From G963662655 sp963666875 (GTDB lineage Bacteria > Cloacimonadota > Cloacimonadia > Cloacimonadales > JAIOQZ01), in the NCBI GenBank assembly GCA_963666875.2, contig CAXXPU010000015.1:62001-126000 (forward strand): a DNA stretch of 64,000 nt. Reading direction: 5' to 3'. Shown piece by piece: positions 37,701-45,907 of this stretch. The translations under genes and the position numbers were made by a program. A model generated the notes under the pieces. The model did no database searches, was not told the origin of the DNA, and saw only the letters and a list, made by a program, of their open reading frames with translations. The first letter of the stretch is position 1, and every line of letters begins with the position of its first letter.

Positions 37701-40085
37701 ATATACGGTTCCGAGCTTCGCCAGGTAGTTCGATTCGGAGTAGTAGCAGTTATAGTCGATTACGTGATTATCCGATGGTGTGTAGTAGTTTATATCGAGC
37801 GCATAGCCATCGATGGAGACCAGGATGTTGTTAACAAAATCGAGTTCCATCGTGCCGGAGTTATAGAGGTTGACCGCTGTACCGTTCGCACCATCGACCC
37901 AGACGGAGTTGTTGATGACGGTATATCCGTTTCCTCCGAGGGTAACTCCCTGGTGGCTTGTCGCACCGGAGAGTCGGATGACGTTGTTTGCGATCAGGCT
38001 GCGTTCATCGCCAAGCTCCATGTTGTAGATCGCGAAGCCGTTGCCATTGGTGCCATCGACGAACACGCGGTTGCGGAGTAACTGGAGATCGCTGCCGCCG
38101 TTGGTCAAAACCGCCCAGTACGTGATGCCGTTGAAATCGTTGTTAAAAACATACACGTTATGAGTCGTGTTAAGCTCGACGCCATTGTAATGCTGGGAAA
38201 AACTGCAATTCGTGATGGACGCATCATCGCCGGTGAGTTTGATCGCCTCAGCGTTGCCGGTGAAAGTACAACCGTCGAAGGAAATCTCTTTCGTATAGGT
38301 GTATTCGTAGGCTTTCACCGAGAAGCGATAGTAGGAGGAACTCGCCTGAATCGGCGCGGTGAAGGAGCATTGATCGAACTCGATGAATGCGTTGAAGCCG
38401 GGCATGACGACGAGATTTCCGTAACCGGTCGATTCGGTCTCGAAGTTGATGTTTTCGAATGTCATATACTTGCAGCGCTGCATCTGGACGACGTAGTTGT
38501 TGTCCGCGTCCTGAGCGGAATACTTGATCGTGACGCTGTCGCGAGTTGCCGGTCGGATGGTCATCCTGTGATCCCAGCCGATGCCGGGAATATGGTGCCA
38601 CTCGGTTTGTTCGTTGTAAACAGGGTCGATTAGCTCTACCGTGACAGGCCCATTCACGCCGCGAAAAGCGGATTGATATGCGAACACGGAAAGCGAAGAG
38701 AAATCTCCTCCGCTACCTACGGTGATAGTGCCGTTCAAAGGAGTCATCGTGGGACTGGATGTGTATTCGTAAGCGCCGATATCGGGTGCGATGGCGTCAC
38801 GTGTTTGTCCGTTGATATCGACGGTTATACCGACCGGCACTCCCTGGTGATCCAGTTGCGGCGATGCTGTTACGAGGAAATCGTTGGCGAAGAATGGATT
38901 GGCATTGCAGTTCGGGAGACCGCTCACCGCAGCGTAATCGTCAAGCTCATAGTAGTAGGTGTTCATGACTTTACACACATACTGTGATGCAGAATAGATA
39001 TTGTTGTTTCGGATGATGTTGATATCGTCCTCCGATGGATCGATGCGATACGCGTACATTCCATAGCCCCCGCCAAGCGATACGAACTGGTTGTTTTTCA
39101 CGCTGTTGTTCGCTCCGGAAAACGCCGCCGCGTTCGAGCCGGTGTGGGTCGATGTGTTCAGTACGGAATTGTAGTAGGCTACCGAGTTTTCGCAGTTGTT
39201 GAGAATCAGCCCACTCGCTTCCGATCCGTAGCCGTTATAATACCAATTGTATCCATTCACGTCGATAACGTTGTTATAGACCGCGGATTCGTCGCAATAG
39301 CTGAGACTGACGCCGGTACTCCAGGCATAGACGTAGTTGTTGCGGACCGTCACGTAGTCCGATGCCGAGATCGATATCGCCTGATTTACATTTTCCATGT
39401 GCTCGCCACTGATCATTGCACCATAACTCTGTGTGAGTACGATTCCCCAGTAGGTCTGCCCATCGTGATAGTTATCGGTAATGATAACGTTGTCAAAGTC
39501 TGTCAGGGAGCTGGATGAGCTGAAGTAAATATGGGCATTCCCGTTGTGGAAGGTGTTGTTTGAGATGGTCACGTTTATAATGTCAGTACCCGAACCGGTG
39601 AAGTAAAGGGCTTCATGGTAACTTGCAGTCAGGTTGTCTTCGTAGTTGAAAACGCAGTCGGTACACGTGAAATCTTGGGTGTTGCCGGTGACGAAAATGC
39701 TGCGTGCGTAGGTTCCCGTGGGCTCGAATGTAAGCCCGTCGATGGTCACCTTATTGGTCGCTACGAGCTTGATGATACTATCATAAGTGCTGGTTGCGTT
39801 CGGGTTGGTCATCACGACTTCCGAGACGTCGTCGCTGCCGGATGTTATCGTCAGACCGTAAATTGTGTCATCGAAATCCTCGATTTGAAACGGACCGGGA
39901 TAGGTTCCGGGGTTCAGGTCGAAGACTACATCGCTGGTCATTTCGTAATCGACCAGCGCGTCGAGTGCGTCGTTGAGGTTTTCGAAGTCTGCGCCGGTTC
40001 CGCCGACCGTGTAGGTTCCACCCAATACGTCGGCACATAGAATTGCGGCAGCGAATAATAGCATGCCAAGTAATAGATTTTTCAT
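34725..40085 (-). CDS. Giant secreted four-module beta-helix protein
   Basis: 1786 residues. Signal peptide (MKNLLLGMLLFAAAILCADV), then four homologous modules of about 425 residues, each opening with a motif like GxYTVGGTGADFENLNDAL: near residues 25, 447, 872 and 1297 (GTITVGSGGDFSSLSV; GNYTIGETGDYETIDDF; STIVGTGGSYATLNEAI). Each module is a right-handed beta-helix with N-rich turns (NNxF/VxNN patterns) and ends with DIGAYEY, DIGADQ or GCWEYS-like closing motifs. The C-terminus is a fibronectin-like piece (GAYRVYMNELPTENGW ... FFKITALDSARTRR) without a T9SS domain. It is expected to be a surface polysaccharide-binding or adhesive protein. The gene is monocistronic with a strong terminator. 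Confidence 0.88.
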   Translation of the reverse strand: MKNLLLGMLLFAAAILCADVLGGTYTVGGTGADFENLNDALDALVDYEMTSDVVFDLNPGTYPGPFQIEDFDDTIYGLTITSGSDDVSEVVMTNPNATSTYDSIIKLVATNKVTIDGLTFEPTGTYARSIFVTGNTQDFTCTDCVFNYEDNLTASYHEALYFTGSGTDIINVTISNNTFHNGNAHIYFSSSSSLTDFDNVIITDNYHDGQTYWGIVLTQSYGAMISGEHMENVNQAISISASDYVTVRNNYVYAWSTGVSLSYCDESAVYNNVIDVNGYNWYYNGYGSEASGLILNNCENSVAYYNSVLNTSTHTGSNAAAFSGANNSVKNNQFVSLGGGYGMYAYRIDPSEDDINIIRNNNIYSASQYVCKVMNTYYYELDDYAAVSGLPNCNANPFFANDFLVTASPQLDHQGVPVGITVDINGQTRDAIAPDIGAYEYTSSPTMTPLNGTITVGSGGDFSSLSVFAYQSAFRGVNGPVTVELIDPVYNEQTEWHHIPGIGWDHRMTIRPATRDSVTIKYSAQDADNNYVVQMQRCKYMTFENINFETESTGYGNLVVMPGFNAFIEFDQCSFTAPIQASSSYYRFSVKAYEYTYTKEISFDGCTFTGNAEAIKLTGDDASITNCSFSQHYNGVELNTTHNVYVFNNDFNGITYWAVLTNGGSDLQLLRNRVFVDGTNGNGFAIYNMELGDERSLIANNVIRLSGATSHQGVTLGGNGYTVINNSVWVDGANGTAVNLYNSGTMELDFVNNILVSIDGYALDINYYTPSDNHVIDYNCYYSESNYLAKLGTVYENLTALQNGVPDQNQHSIALNPHLTDDMHTQSPWLRDIGIFSTQITEDMDGDLRFFSFDIGADQHTGAGIATHMSGNYTIGETGDYETIDDFIADLEFRGIEADVTATLTAGTWQGYHVIRDYPRTDSTHTVTITAEPGTTLELDPLNPQQNDNYFFLLKAANNLTFSGLIFSTLSSSPYSQQIAISGRCENIEFVDCSFNLPTYCYAISSVQGLGDGLTIDNCFFQGGNHGVYLPGANYDSNHYQNVRINSCQFSGMSGPLYLLEVDNLEIAGSIFNQSFAPIFIAYSTGNIDVHNNRIFTSGYSNSSASASFVTLNNIDVAEGNDAKFYNNIINVTDCSCQSLTGLYIGYSDGVSATHNTIVIDNMSYADYGSALSLYNSDNSYIINNILSSPAKGYAATVTSCAEVSWMGNTCYASGKYLGKIDNHNYEPYAFMYTQMGEIEGMYADPLPDENGYAQCSWLRERGISISHPYDIDGNPFGNDPCPGATVIEDLGDPIYSSTIVGTGGSYATLNEAIDDMRIRGIAGNVTLYVAPGTYEPVTISYIPNMINSSLTIRNQSENPVVIQSNPAGADDNWGIKLFNSYNLTLEGLEFESLNDSYANGVVLERYMKDVTISSCSFGTELNNTTSTNITAIYGYGTPFDGIRVQNCDMTNMGYGVFIYGATASPVDNTGLEILYNTIDNVYLGIKGYYWLDATVNGNQITGCRGYGMHIEDSDQLEIANNVVYSTGSIGILLDDILNTEHEQMIYNNYIEMSGTTNVALRLTDTVNAHVVFNTLRMNTTYSNSVAFQQQYGCSGLVWVNNIAQGGMIAPVELYSMSDVAEIHHNLTHSDGAYVRINGTDITTISGYQSTTGDVTTLLMDPGLGEGYYTLAGSDAIDSGVPFEGIEFDIEGNPRTNPDRGCWEYSIMGLDAPQNVLITIDEENGMIDINWEAVNGAGAYRVYMNELPTENGWTTQTTTATSMQIPIADGYRFFKITALDSARTRR

Positions 40086-40299
40086 CTAATCATCTCCTGT
40101 ATTCATGTCTGTTCTATCCTTTTCGTGGCAGTTTCCATAAAAAAGCCAACCCACATTTTAGATGGCAGATATAGGGTCAAGGGGAAAAAGAGTTATTTGT
40201 GCTGTCAGGCGTGAGTGCTATTCAATGCGGAGGATGTATCTTCAACGATATATTGATAAAAGCATTACAGGTTAAGACGATCTAATGAATGATGCAAGC

Positions 40300-41082
40300 C
40301 TAAAAAGCGGATTCGGAAGCAAGCGCTTTGCCTGACGCGATATCCCGGATCACCACCGATGCGGCCCACATGCCCATGATAGCCGGAAGATAACCGACCG
40401 TTCCGAGCGTTCCGCGCTTCCGTCCGCGATCTACTTCCCATTCGGCTTCGGAGCCGGCGTCGTGGTCGTGCTGAGGATAAGGCATCTCGATGGAATAGAT
40501 CACCGGGATGCCGGTCTCGATCCCACGTCGTTTCAGGTACTTGCGCACGCGACGCGCCAGGGGGCAGATGGTGGTCTTGCTCAGGTCGCTCATGCGGATC
40601 TTCGACGGATCGAGTTTCCCGCCGGCGCCCATGACGGAGATCACGGGAATCCCGAGGTTGTATGCGTCTTCGAGCAATCCGGTCTTGGGCCCGAGGCTGT
40701 CGATGGCGTCGATGATGTAGTCGAGTCCGGGCAGGATTTTTTCTCGAAGCGGCTGGTCGCAGAAATCGATGTGAGTCTCGATTCTCGCGTCGGGATTGAT
40801 ATCGAGGATGCGCAGCTTGAGCGCTTCGGTCTTGTGCATGCCGAAGGTGCTGTGCAGCGCGGTTAGCTGCCGGTTGATGTTGGATGGCTTGACACGATCG
40901 AAATCGACCAGCACGAATCCACCGACACCGGTTCGGGCGAGCATTTCCGCGGCATAGGTACCCACCCCGCCGAGTCCCATCACGCCGACGACGGACTTCT
41001 TCAACTTCTCGATCGACTCGTCGCCGAGAAGTAGCGATGTCCGATGCAGGGTTTCGACTTGCTGGAATGGGGTAGAGGTCAT
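40300..41082 (-). CDS. tcdA: tRNA threonylcarbamoyladenosine dehydratase (TcdA/CsdL)
   Basis: 260 residues, E1/ThiF-like ATP-binding fold: GLGGVGTYAAEMLARTGVG nucleotide loop, VDFDRVKPSNINRQ, and FCDQPLREKILPGLDYIIDAID. It cyclises t6A37 in tRNAs to ct6A. The RGRKRGTLGTVGYLPAIMGMWAA end is typical of TcdA. Start overlaps the tatD stop by four bases (ATGA). It is not the thiamine ThiF, since it is not in the thi operon and has the TcdA length and ends. Confidence 0.93.
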   Translation of the reverse strand: MTSTPFQQVETLHRTSLLLGDESIEKLKKSVVGVMGLGGVGTYAAEMLARTGVGGFVLVDFDRVKPSNINRQLTALHSTFGMHKTEALKLRILDINPDARIETHIDFCDQPLREKILPGLDYIIDAIDSLGPKTGLLEDAYNLGIPVISVMGAGGKLDPSKIRMSDLSKTTICPLARRVRKYLKRRGIETGIPVIYSIEMPYPQHDHDAGSEAEWEVDRGRKRGTLGTVGYLPAIMGMWAASVVIRDIASGKALASESAF

Positions 41083-41828
41083 AATCCGAATAACTCCAAA
41101 ACGTTACGGCGCTGGGTGTCCATGAGGGTTTGTAGCGGTGTACCGGTTAGCGTCGATATTCTATCGGCGATCAACGGAAGATACAGCGGTGTGAAAATAT
41201 CATCGTCGATGAACGAGGGTTTCTGATAGGGAGCATCTGTTTCAAGCATATAGCATCCTGATGAAATGATTTCTTTCAAGGATTCATGATCAGCAAGCCT
41301 GCCGCCGATCGAGATGAACATACCCAGTTTCCTGTACTGTCGAAAAAGCTCTATTGAGCCATTGAAGCCATGGATAGTACCTCGAATTCCTGGGAAATCG
41401 TCACGAAGGATGCGAGATAGTTCGTTGTGTCGCTTCACGACATGAAACACCACCGGGAGATTGTACTGTTTCGCCACATCGAGTTGCAACTTGAGCAGCT
41501 TTTCCTGATAATCACCATTCGGCTTGCGTGCGTCGAGTCCGATCTCGCCGATACCAATGATTTCCTTCCTGTCGCAAAGCTCGACAAGCGTATCGAAATC
41601 GTCCATCGTGCTTTTATCGTAGAAGGGATGGATCCCCGCGGTCCAGCGTAGAAGTGGACTCTGCAACGCACGATGGAAGTCGTACTCGGATCTGCACAGC
41701 GCGGACGAAATCAAGCAGCCGATATGGTTCTGACCCGCATTCGCGAGAATGTTATGGGGTAATAATCTTTCGTCCGCCAGGTGGCAATGGGTGTCGATCC
41801 AGCCGTTGTTGAATTCTACAGATCTCAT
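41079..41828 (-). CDS. TatD-family metal-dependent hydrolase
   Basis: 249 residues. Metal-binding motifs of the TIM-barrel amidohydrolase-like family are present: DTHCHL, the Glu in IGEIGLD, FHVVKRH, TIHGFNG and ETDAPY. Members act as DNA/RNA 3'-exonucleases or related hydrolases. The start at 41828 is supported by GAAGGAAGCGAC; the frame runs further upstream without a credible start. Translationally coupled to tcdA. Confidence 0.88.
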   Translation of the reverse strand: MRSVEFNNGWIDTHCHLADERLLPHNILANAGQNHIGCLISSALCRSEYDFHRALQSPLLRWTAGIHPFYDKSTMDDFDTLVELCDRKEIIGIGEIGLDARKPNGDYQEKLLKLQLDVAKQYNLPVVFHVVKRHNELSRILRDDFPGIRGTIHGFNGSIELFRQYRKLGMFISIGGRLADHESLKEIISSGCYMLETDAPYQKPSFIDDDIFTPLYLPLIADRISTLTGTPLQTLMDTQRRNVLELFGL

Positions 41829-41883
41829 GTCGCTTCCTTCAGGCAACATGGAACCGAATAACGCGACTGAAGGCAAGTTATTT

Positions 41884-43764
41884 CTACTGGCGGGAGACGG
41901 CATCCTCGAACGTGATCAGGTACAAAGGATTCTCCATGGACGGAAACGCGATCGGAATACCGGTGATATGCAGTAATTTCGCGTTATACTCGACGGTATT
42001 GCGAGTCTTCTTTCCTTCCATATCACAGGTTTTCAATAGCGTCTCCAGTGCAGGTTTCAACGGTATATCGATGATCTCCGCTAGAATGGGCGGATCGCCG
42101 TTCCTGATTCCGCTGAAATACTTCTCGCCACCGTTGAAGGCGCAGATCAGACGTCCGTCGTGATCGATCAGAATCGATGGCGGCTGTGTCTCCTTGATGA
42201 TGGCCTTCAGAAGCTGCCTGCCGATGACTTCCATTCCCGACGGCCTATAATAGATATGCTCTTCGGCATCGTTTACTCTTTTAATATTATCCTGTTTCCG
42301 TTCAACAGGTTTGTAGATTTTCCATGCGGGATCTACCGTCTCGAAAAGGTTGCCTTCGTCACCCGCTGACTCTCCCGAACCGAGGATCAAATAGCCTGAG
42401 GGCTTCAGGGAGTCGTGGAGCTTTGAGAGCAATTGCTTCTGCGTATCGGGTTTCAGGGCTCGCATCAGGTAACGGCAGGCGATGAGATCAATATCCTGAA
42501 TCGGATGCTGTGTGAGGACGTTGTGTTTCTGGAACATGACGAGGTTTCGCAGTTCTTCGCCGACGCCGAAGCATCCGTCTTCATCGGTGAAATATGTCAG
42601 CAGATAATCTTCATCGACATCCGCAATGATCCCTTCGGGATAGATACCTTTTCGTGCGTGATTGAGTGCGACATCATCCAGATCGGTCGCATAGAGCATT
42701 ACATCGCGCGATTGTCCCTGAATGGCTTCGAGAAGCAGTAACCCGATCGAATAAGCCTCTTCCCCTGTGGAGCAACCGATGACCCATACGCGAATGGGTT
42801 CCTTCTCTTTCTGCGATTCGAGAATAGCGGGAATAACTTCGTTTTCAAGGCAATCGAACGCGCCGTAATCGCGGAAGAATCGCGTGGTGGTCATCAGGAA
42901 ATCTTTTCGGAGGATGGAGATTTCCTCTTCATTATTCAGGAGGTAATCAACGTATTGCTCCATTGTCTTGCAATGGGACATGGTCATGCGGCGTTCGATT
43001 TTCCGTTCGAGGAATTTCGGCTTGTAATGGGAGAAGTCAATGCCCTCGTGGTCGAGAAGGATTTCGATGATCCTCGTGAACCAGTTTACGCCCCTTATCC
43101 GGTCGCTCTCATCGGCAGACCCTTGAAGCCCCTTGCGCTGGCTTACATAGCGGATCAATTGTTTTGGCATATCCCGCGGCGATACGATGTAGTCGAACAG
43201 CTCGGTCTTGTATGAATTGCAGGCATGTTTGCTGCTCCTGGAGATCGCGCTGTCGTTGATCATGATCATTCCGCCGTTTGCTTTGATGGCATTGCAACCC
43301 TGTGTCCCATCCGATGTATTTTCGGAAAACAGAATCGAGATTGCTTTATCACGATAGTTTTCCGCGAGCGAGCGGAAGAAGCAATCGGCGTGATGGAGCG
43401 TTTCTTTATTACAGGTATCGGGTAATACCTTGAACCGGTTTCCTTCGATCACAGGTGTTTTGTTCGGTAAAACGTGATAAAATCGATCCGGCAGGATTTC
43501 TGTGCCGTCCGTGATCTCGATAACGTGATCGGGATTGAACTTTCCCAGAAGGTCGATCATCATGCTTTTGTTGTTATGTAGAACGGGCTGTACGAGAACA
43601 TAAGACAAACCGGTGTTGATCGGCAGCACTTTGAGAAATGTCTCGAGATACTCTATGCTATGATCGGATACACCAATTCCAACAACGAATGTGTCGCTTT
43701 TTATTTCAGGTACGTGTGCGCCATTGTATTGTTTCTCTCCAACACTCAAGTCGGATAAATCCAT
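41884..43764 (-). CDS. CheB-CheR fusion protein with degenerate CheB part
   Basis: 626 residues. The N-terminal region (about 20-215) has the CheB methylesterase pattern: Ser33 (GVSDHS) and Asp152 in SDGT, but the catalytic His of the usual VQH motif is Pro60 (VLVQPVLH). The glycine pair after the serine is also missing, so esterase activity is doubtful. The next part (about 235-510) is a full CheR-type SAM methyltransferase (RKDFLMTTTRFFRD, GCSTGEEAYSIG). The C-terminus is a short PAS-like region (about 545-626). Such fusions modulate chemosensory or two-component pathways. No che operon is nearby. Start after GGGAGGTTTA. Confidence 0.88.
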   Translation of the reverse strand: MDLSDLSVGEKQYNGAHVPEIKSDTFVVGIGVSDHSIEYLETFLKVLPINTGLSYVLVQPVLHNNKSMMIDLLGKFNPDHVIEITDGTEILPDRFYHVLPNKTPVIEGNRFKVLPDTCNKETLHHADCFFRSLAENYRDKAISILFSENTSDGTQGCNAIKANGGMIMINDSAISRSSKHACNSYKTELFDYIVSPRDMPKQLIRYVSQRKGLQGSADESDRIRGVNWFTRIIEILLDHEGIDFSHYKPKFLERKIERRMTMSHCKTMEQYVDYLLNNEEEISILRKDFLMTTTRFFRDYGAFDCLENEVIPAILESQKEKEPIRVWVIGCSTGEEAYSIGLLLLEAIQGQSRDVMLYATDLDDVALNHARKGIYPEGIIADVDEDYLLTYFTDEDGCFGVGEELRNLVMFQKHNVLTQHPIQDIDLIACRYLMRALKPDTQKQLLSKLHDSLKPSGYLILGSGESAGDEGNLFETVDPAWKIYKPVERKQDNIKRVNDAEEHIYYRPSGMEVIGRQLLKAIIKETQPPSILIDHDGRLICAFNGGEKYFSGIRNGDPPILAEIIDIPLKPALETLLKTCDMEGKKTRNTVEYNAKLLHITGIPIAFPSMENPLYLITFEDAVSRQ

Positions 43765-43863
43765 TAAACCTCCCGACAATGCTCGATATAATAAAATACG
43801 AAGGAAACAAGTGAATGTCAAACAGAAGAGGTGATATAAGTGTATGTTTTCTGAGAAGATAAC

Positions 43864-43891
43864 GAGGAGCCAAGACATATCTTAGCTCCCC
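43864..43891 (-). terminator. Possible terminator of pckA
   Basis: GGAGCCAAGA-CATA-TCTTAGCTCC forms a stem with one mismatch, about 50 bases downstream of the pckA stop. Only a weak T-rich tail (CTCGTTATCTT) follows on the minus strand. Confidence 0.4.
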
Positions 43892-43942
43892 GCAATAGTT
43901 TATTGAATCAGATTAAGTTGAACTTTAATTAATGAATCCGGC

Positions 43943-45679
43943 TCATTTATCAAAGCTCGTTTGAAGGACGCGTTCGAGATTGCTCAGAAGATACGGTTTC
44001 TGCGTAAGATCGGAAGAAATCAGGAACTGCCTTCTCTGCGCGAAACGATCGCGAATCAGATGGTTGTAATCGTCGATATTTTCGCGTGTACGCGGGTTGT
44101 AACGATCATAGTATCCCGGAAGCGCTTTATCGACTGTTTCTTTCGTCGGAATCAGGATTCCCTGGATCGCGCTCCATTCTTCCCACTCGAGCTGATCGGT
44201 GAGAATCAAGGTCTGCATCATGAGGGATGTCTTGAGCGGAATCGACTCCAGATCATCCTCGGATGTCTTCCAGTAACCGCGGGAGTTGAACGCATAAACG
44301 TCTGCACCGTTATCGATCACGTTCAGAAACGCTTCGACATCCTTGTAGAGTTCATATACGCGGAAGGGGTTGGCGAATGGCTCGAAGACCAGCTTCTTGA
44401 GCTCTTCTTCCGTGACGTTTTCGGCGCGGTTGCGCTTGGTGATGAGCGAAGCGCCCATGGCCACTGCGAGGTGGCGATCGCTGAACTTGACCACCGGCGG
44501 CAGGATAATGTCTTTCATCAGCCAGCAGAGCGCTTGCGGGAAGGAGCAGCGATTGACATAGTCACCCAGGAGGTCGCGATCGAGCAGTGCTCTGCCGTTG
44601 CCCTGGCGAAGATCGAGTCCCACAGGTATATTTTTGCCGTCGATGTTCATCACAGCGTGATTCATCAGGCTGATGGTGTATCTCCAGTCGGGATGGTCCG
44701 GTGGACGGCTATCGGTCTTGTCGAAGAGGGATGGTTCCCAGACGCGGCAGACCTTTTCTTCGGTATCGATCTGGAAGGCATCGTCGTGCAGCACCACTTT
44801 CTTGAAGCCTTCAGGGAGGGTTCCTGCGTTGTCGTGGCTGTTGGTGTGCGAGGACTTGCCTGTGCCGGAGAGCCCGTAGAACGCGATCGAGCGTTTGCCG
44901 AGTTTGTGGTACTTGTCTTCGGCACACTGCGTGAAATCGATTTCCTTGATTCCACCGTGGCAGGCTGCCATTCCGAGCCGCATACCGGATGTCCACGCCA
45001 GGGTGAGCGTACCTTTCTTCCGCTCGCCGAAGTAGTGCATACCGAGGTTGAAGATCACGTTGTGCTTCTCGTCAACCAGCGCGAGTTGCGGAGCGCCGAC
45101 ATTGTGGTAATACGAATCGTCGCAGGTCCATTCGTTGAATGCGACGATGATGATGTCCTGGATAGGAAGCTTTCTACTGGCGTCGTACTTCTCTGCGATA
45201 TCCGAATAAGGCATGAAATTGACGAGCCAGTTGAACACGTTCATTGCGTCGGATTCAGTCGTCACGAAATGCGCCTTGATCATCAGATCGTCGTCCAGCC
45301 CAAGGACACCCTCGGCACGAATCAGCTTCTTCTGTTCGAGCTGAAACATGGCTTCGCGAAGATCGCCTTCCACCTTGTTTCGCTCCAGCTCACCCATGCG
45401 GTTGTAGAAGCGACGTGCCTTTGCGGTGCGACCGATAATCTTTCCGTGGCAGTCGTCGAGCACTTTCGCGCCCTTGGGAAGTCCGAGAACTTCCGCCGCC
45501 TGCGGATATATTTCAAGATCTGTCTCGAAAACACCTGGCTGCTTGCGTGCCAGTTCATACGCTTCCGCTGTCGTGACCTTACGAACATTAGGATTCCATA
45601 AAACTGTTTCGGCAATTGCTCGTACCCGAGATAATTGAGATAGTTCAGTGTAAAACTCGAAACTTGACTTGCTGGCCAT
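43943..45679 (-). CDS. pckA: Phosphoenolpyruvate carboxykinase (ATP)
   Basis: 578 residues. Interconverts oxaloacetate and PEP with ATP, for gluconeogenesis or as a CO2-fixing step in fermenters. Kinase-1a (P-loop) motif GLSGTGKSSH at about 267, the kinase-2 DDAFQID region, and PGAPQLAL-like plus RNRAENVTEE motifs support the ATP-type enzyme. GGAGGA precedes two ATGs; the second (45679, MASKSSFEF) has the better spacing. It is monocistronic, upstream of the IS element. Confidence 0.93.
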   Translation of the reverse strand: MASKSSFEFYTELSQLSRVRAIAETVLWNPNVRKVTTAEAYELARKQPGVFETDLEIYPQAAEVLGLPKGAKVLDDCHGKIIGRTAKARRFYNRMGELERNKVEGDLREAMFQLEQKKLIRAEGVLGLDDDLMIKAHFVTTESDAMNVFNWLVNFMPYSDIAEKYDASRKLPIQDIIIVAFNEWTCDDSYYHNVGAPQLALVDEKHNVIFNLGMHYFGERKKGTLTLAWTSGMRLGMAACHGGIKEIDFTQCAEDKYHKLGKRSIAFYGLSGTGKSSHTNSHDNAGTLPEGFKKVVLHDDAFQIDTEEKVCRVWEPSLFDKTDSRPPDHPDWRYTISLMNHAVMNIDGKNIPVGLDLRQGNGRALLDRDLLGDYVNRCSFPQALCWLMKDIILPPVVKFSDRHLAVAMGASLITKRNRAENVTEEELKKLVFEPFANPFRVYELYKDVEAFLNVIDNGADVYAFNSRGYWKTSEDDLESIPLKTSLMMQTLILTDQLEWEEWSAIQGILIPTKETVDKALPGYYDRYNPRTRENIDDYNHLIRDRFAQRRQFLISSDLTQKPYLLSNLERVLQTSFDK

Positions 45680-45907
45680 CATTCCTCCGATTATTGAATA
45701 ATGAATGTGCAAAAGATTGAGATTTAAATGATTTCGTCAATAGAATTCGTCCCGGTTCGGTTCTCGTATAGGTCAACGATAACATCGGCATGTGCTGTAG
45801 ATAGTCGTAATATGCTGTGGTAAAAAGATATGCGATAGAGCGTGTGAGGCATTTTCGAAGACTGGATATGCTTCAGAATTATTTCCAGTGACTTCGTCGT
45901 GATTTTA
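45680..45907. other. Gap between pckA and the IS element
   Basis: No supported gene. An open minus-strand frame (ending at 45724) runs into the IS and shows no homology or ribosome site. Position of the pckA promoter is not evident. Confidence 0.5.

Noticed and set aside
40086..40299. Small gene between tcdA and the giant beta-helix gene
   Set aside because: No frame with a ribosome site or protein-like composition; likely the promoter region of the giant gene.
40300..41082. ThiF of the thiamine pathway
   Set aside because: Sequence and length are those of TcdA (tRNA modification), and the operon uses a Thi4 that needs no ThiF/ThiS.
41884..43764. Chemotaxis operon
   Set aside because: Only one CheB-CheR fusion is present; no cheA, cheW, cheY or receptor gene is found on either side.
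43961..45601. Long open frame (546 codons) on the plus strand opposite pckA
   Set aside because: The minus strand encodes a clear PEP carboxykinase; the plus frame has no ribosome site and no recognisable domain.
45724..45907. Minus-strand open frame next to the IS, possibly a gene broken by the insertion
   Set aside because: If the IS and one target copy are removed, the frame runs into the palindrome region rather than into a coding sequence; no homology or start site is seen.
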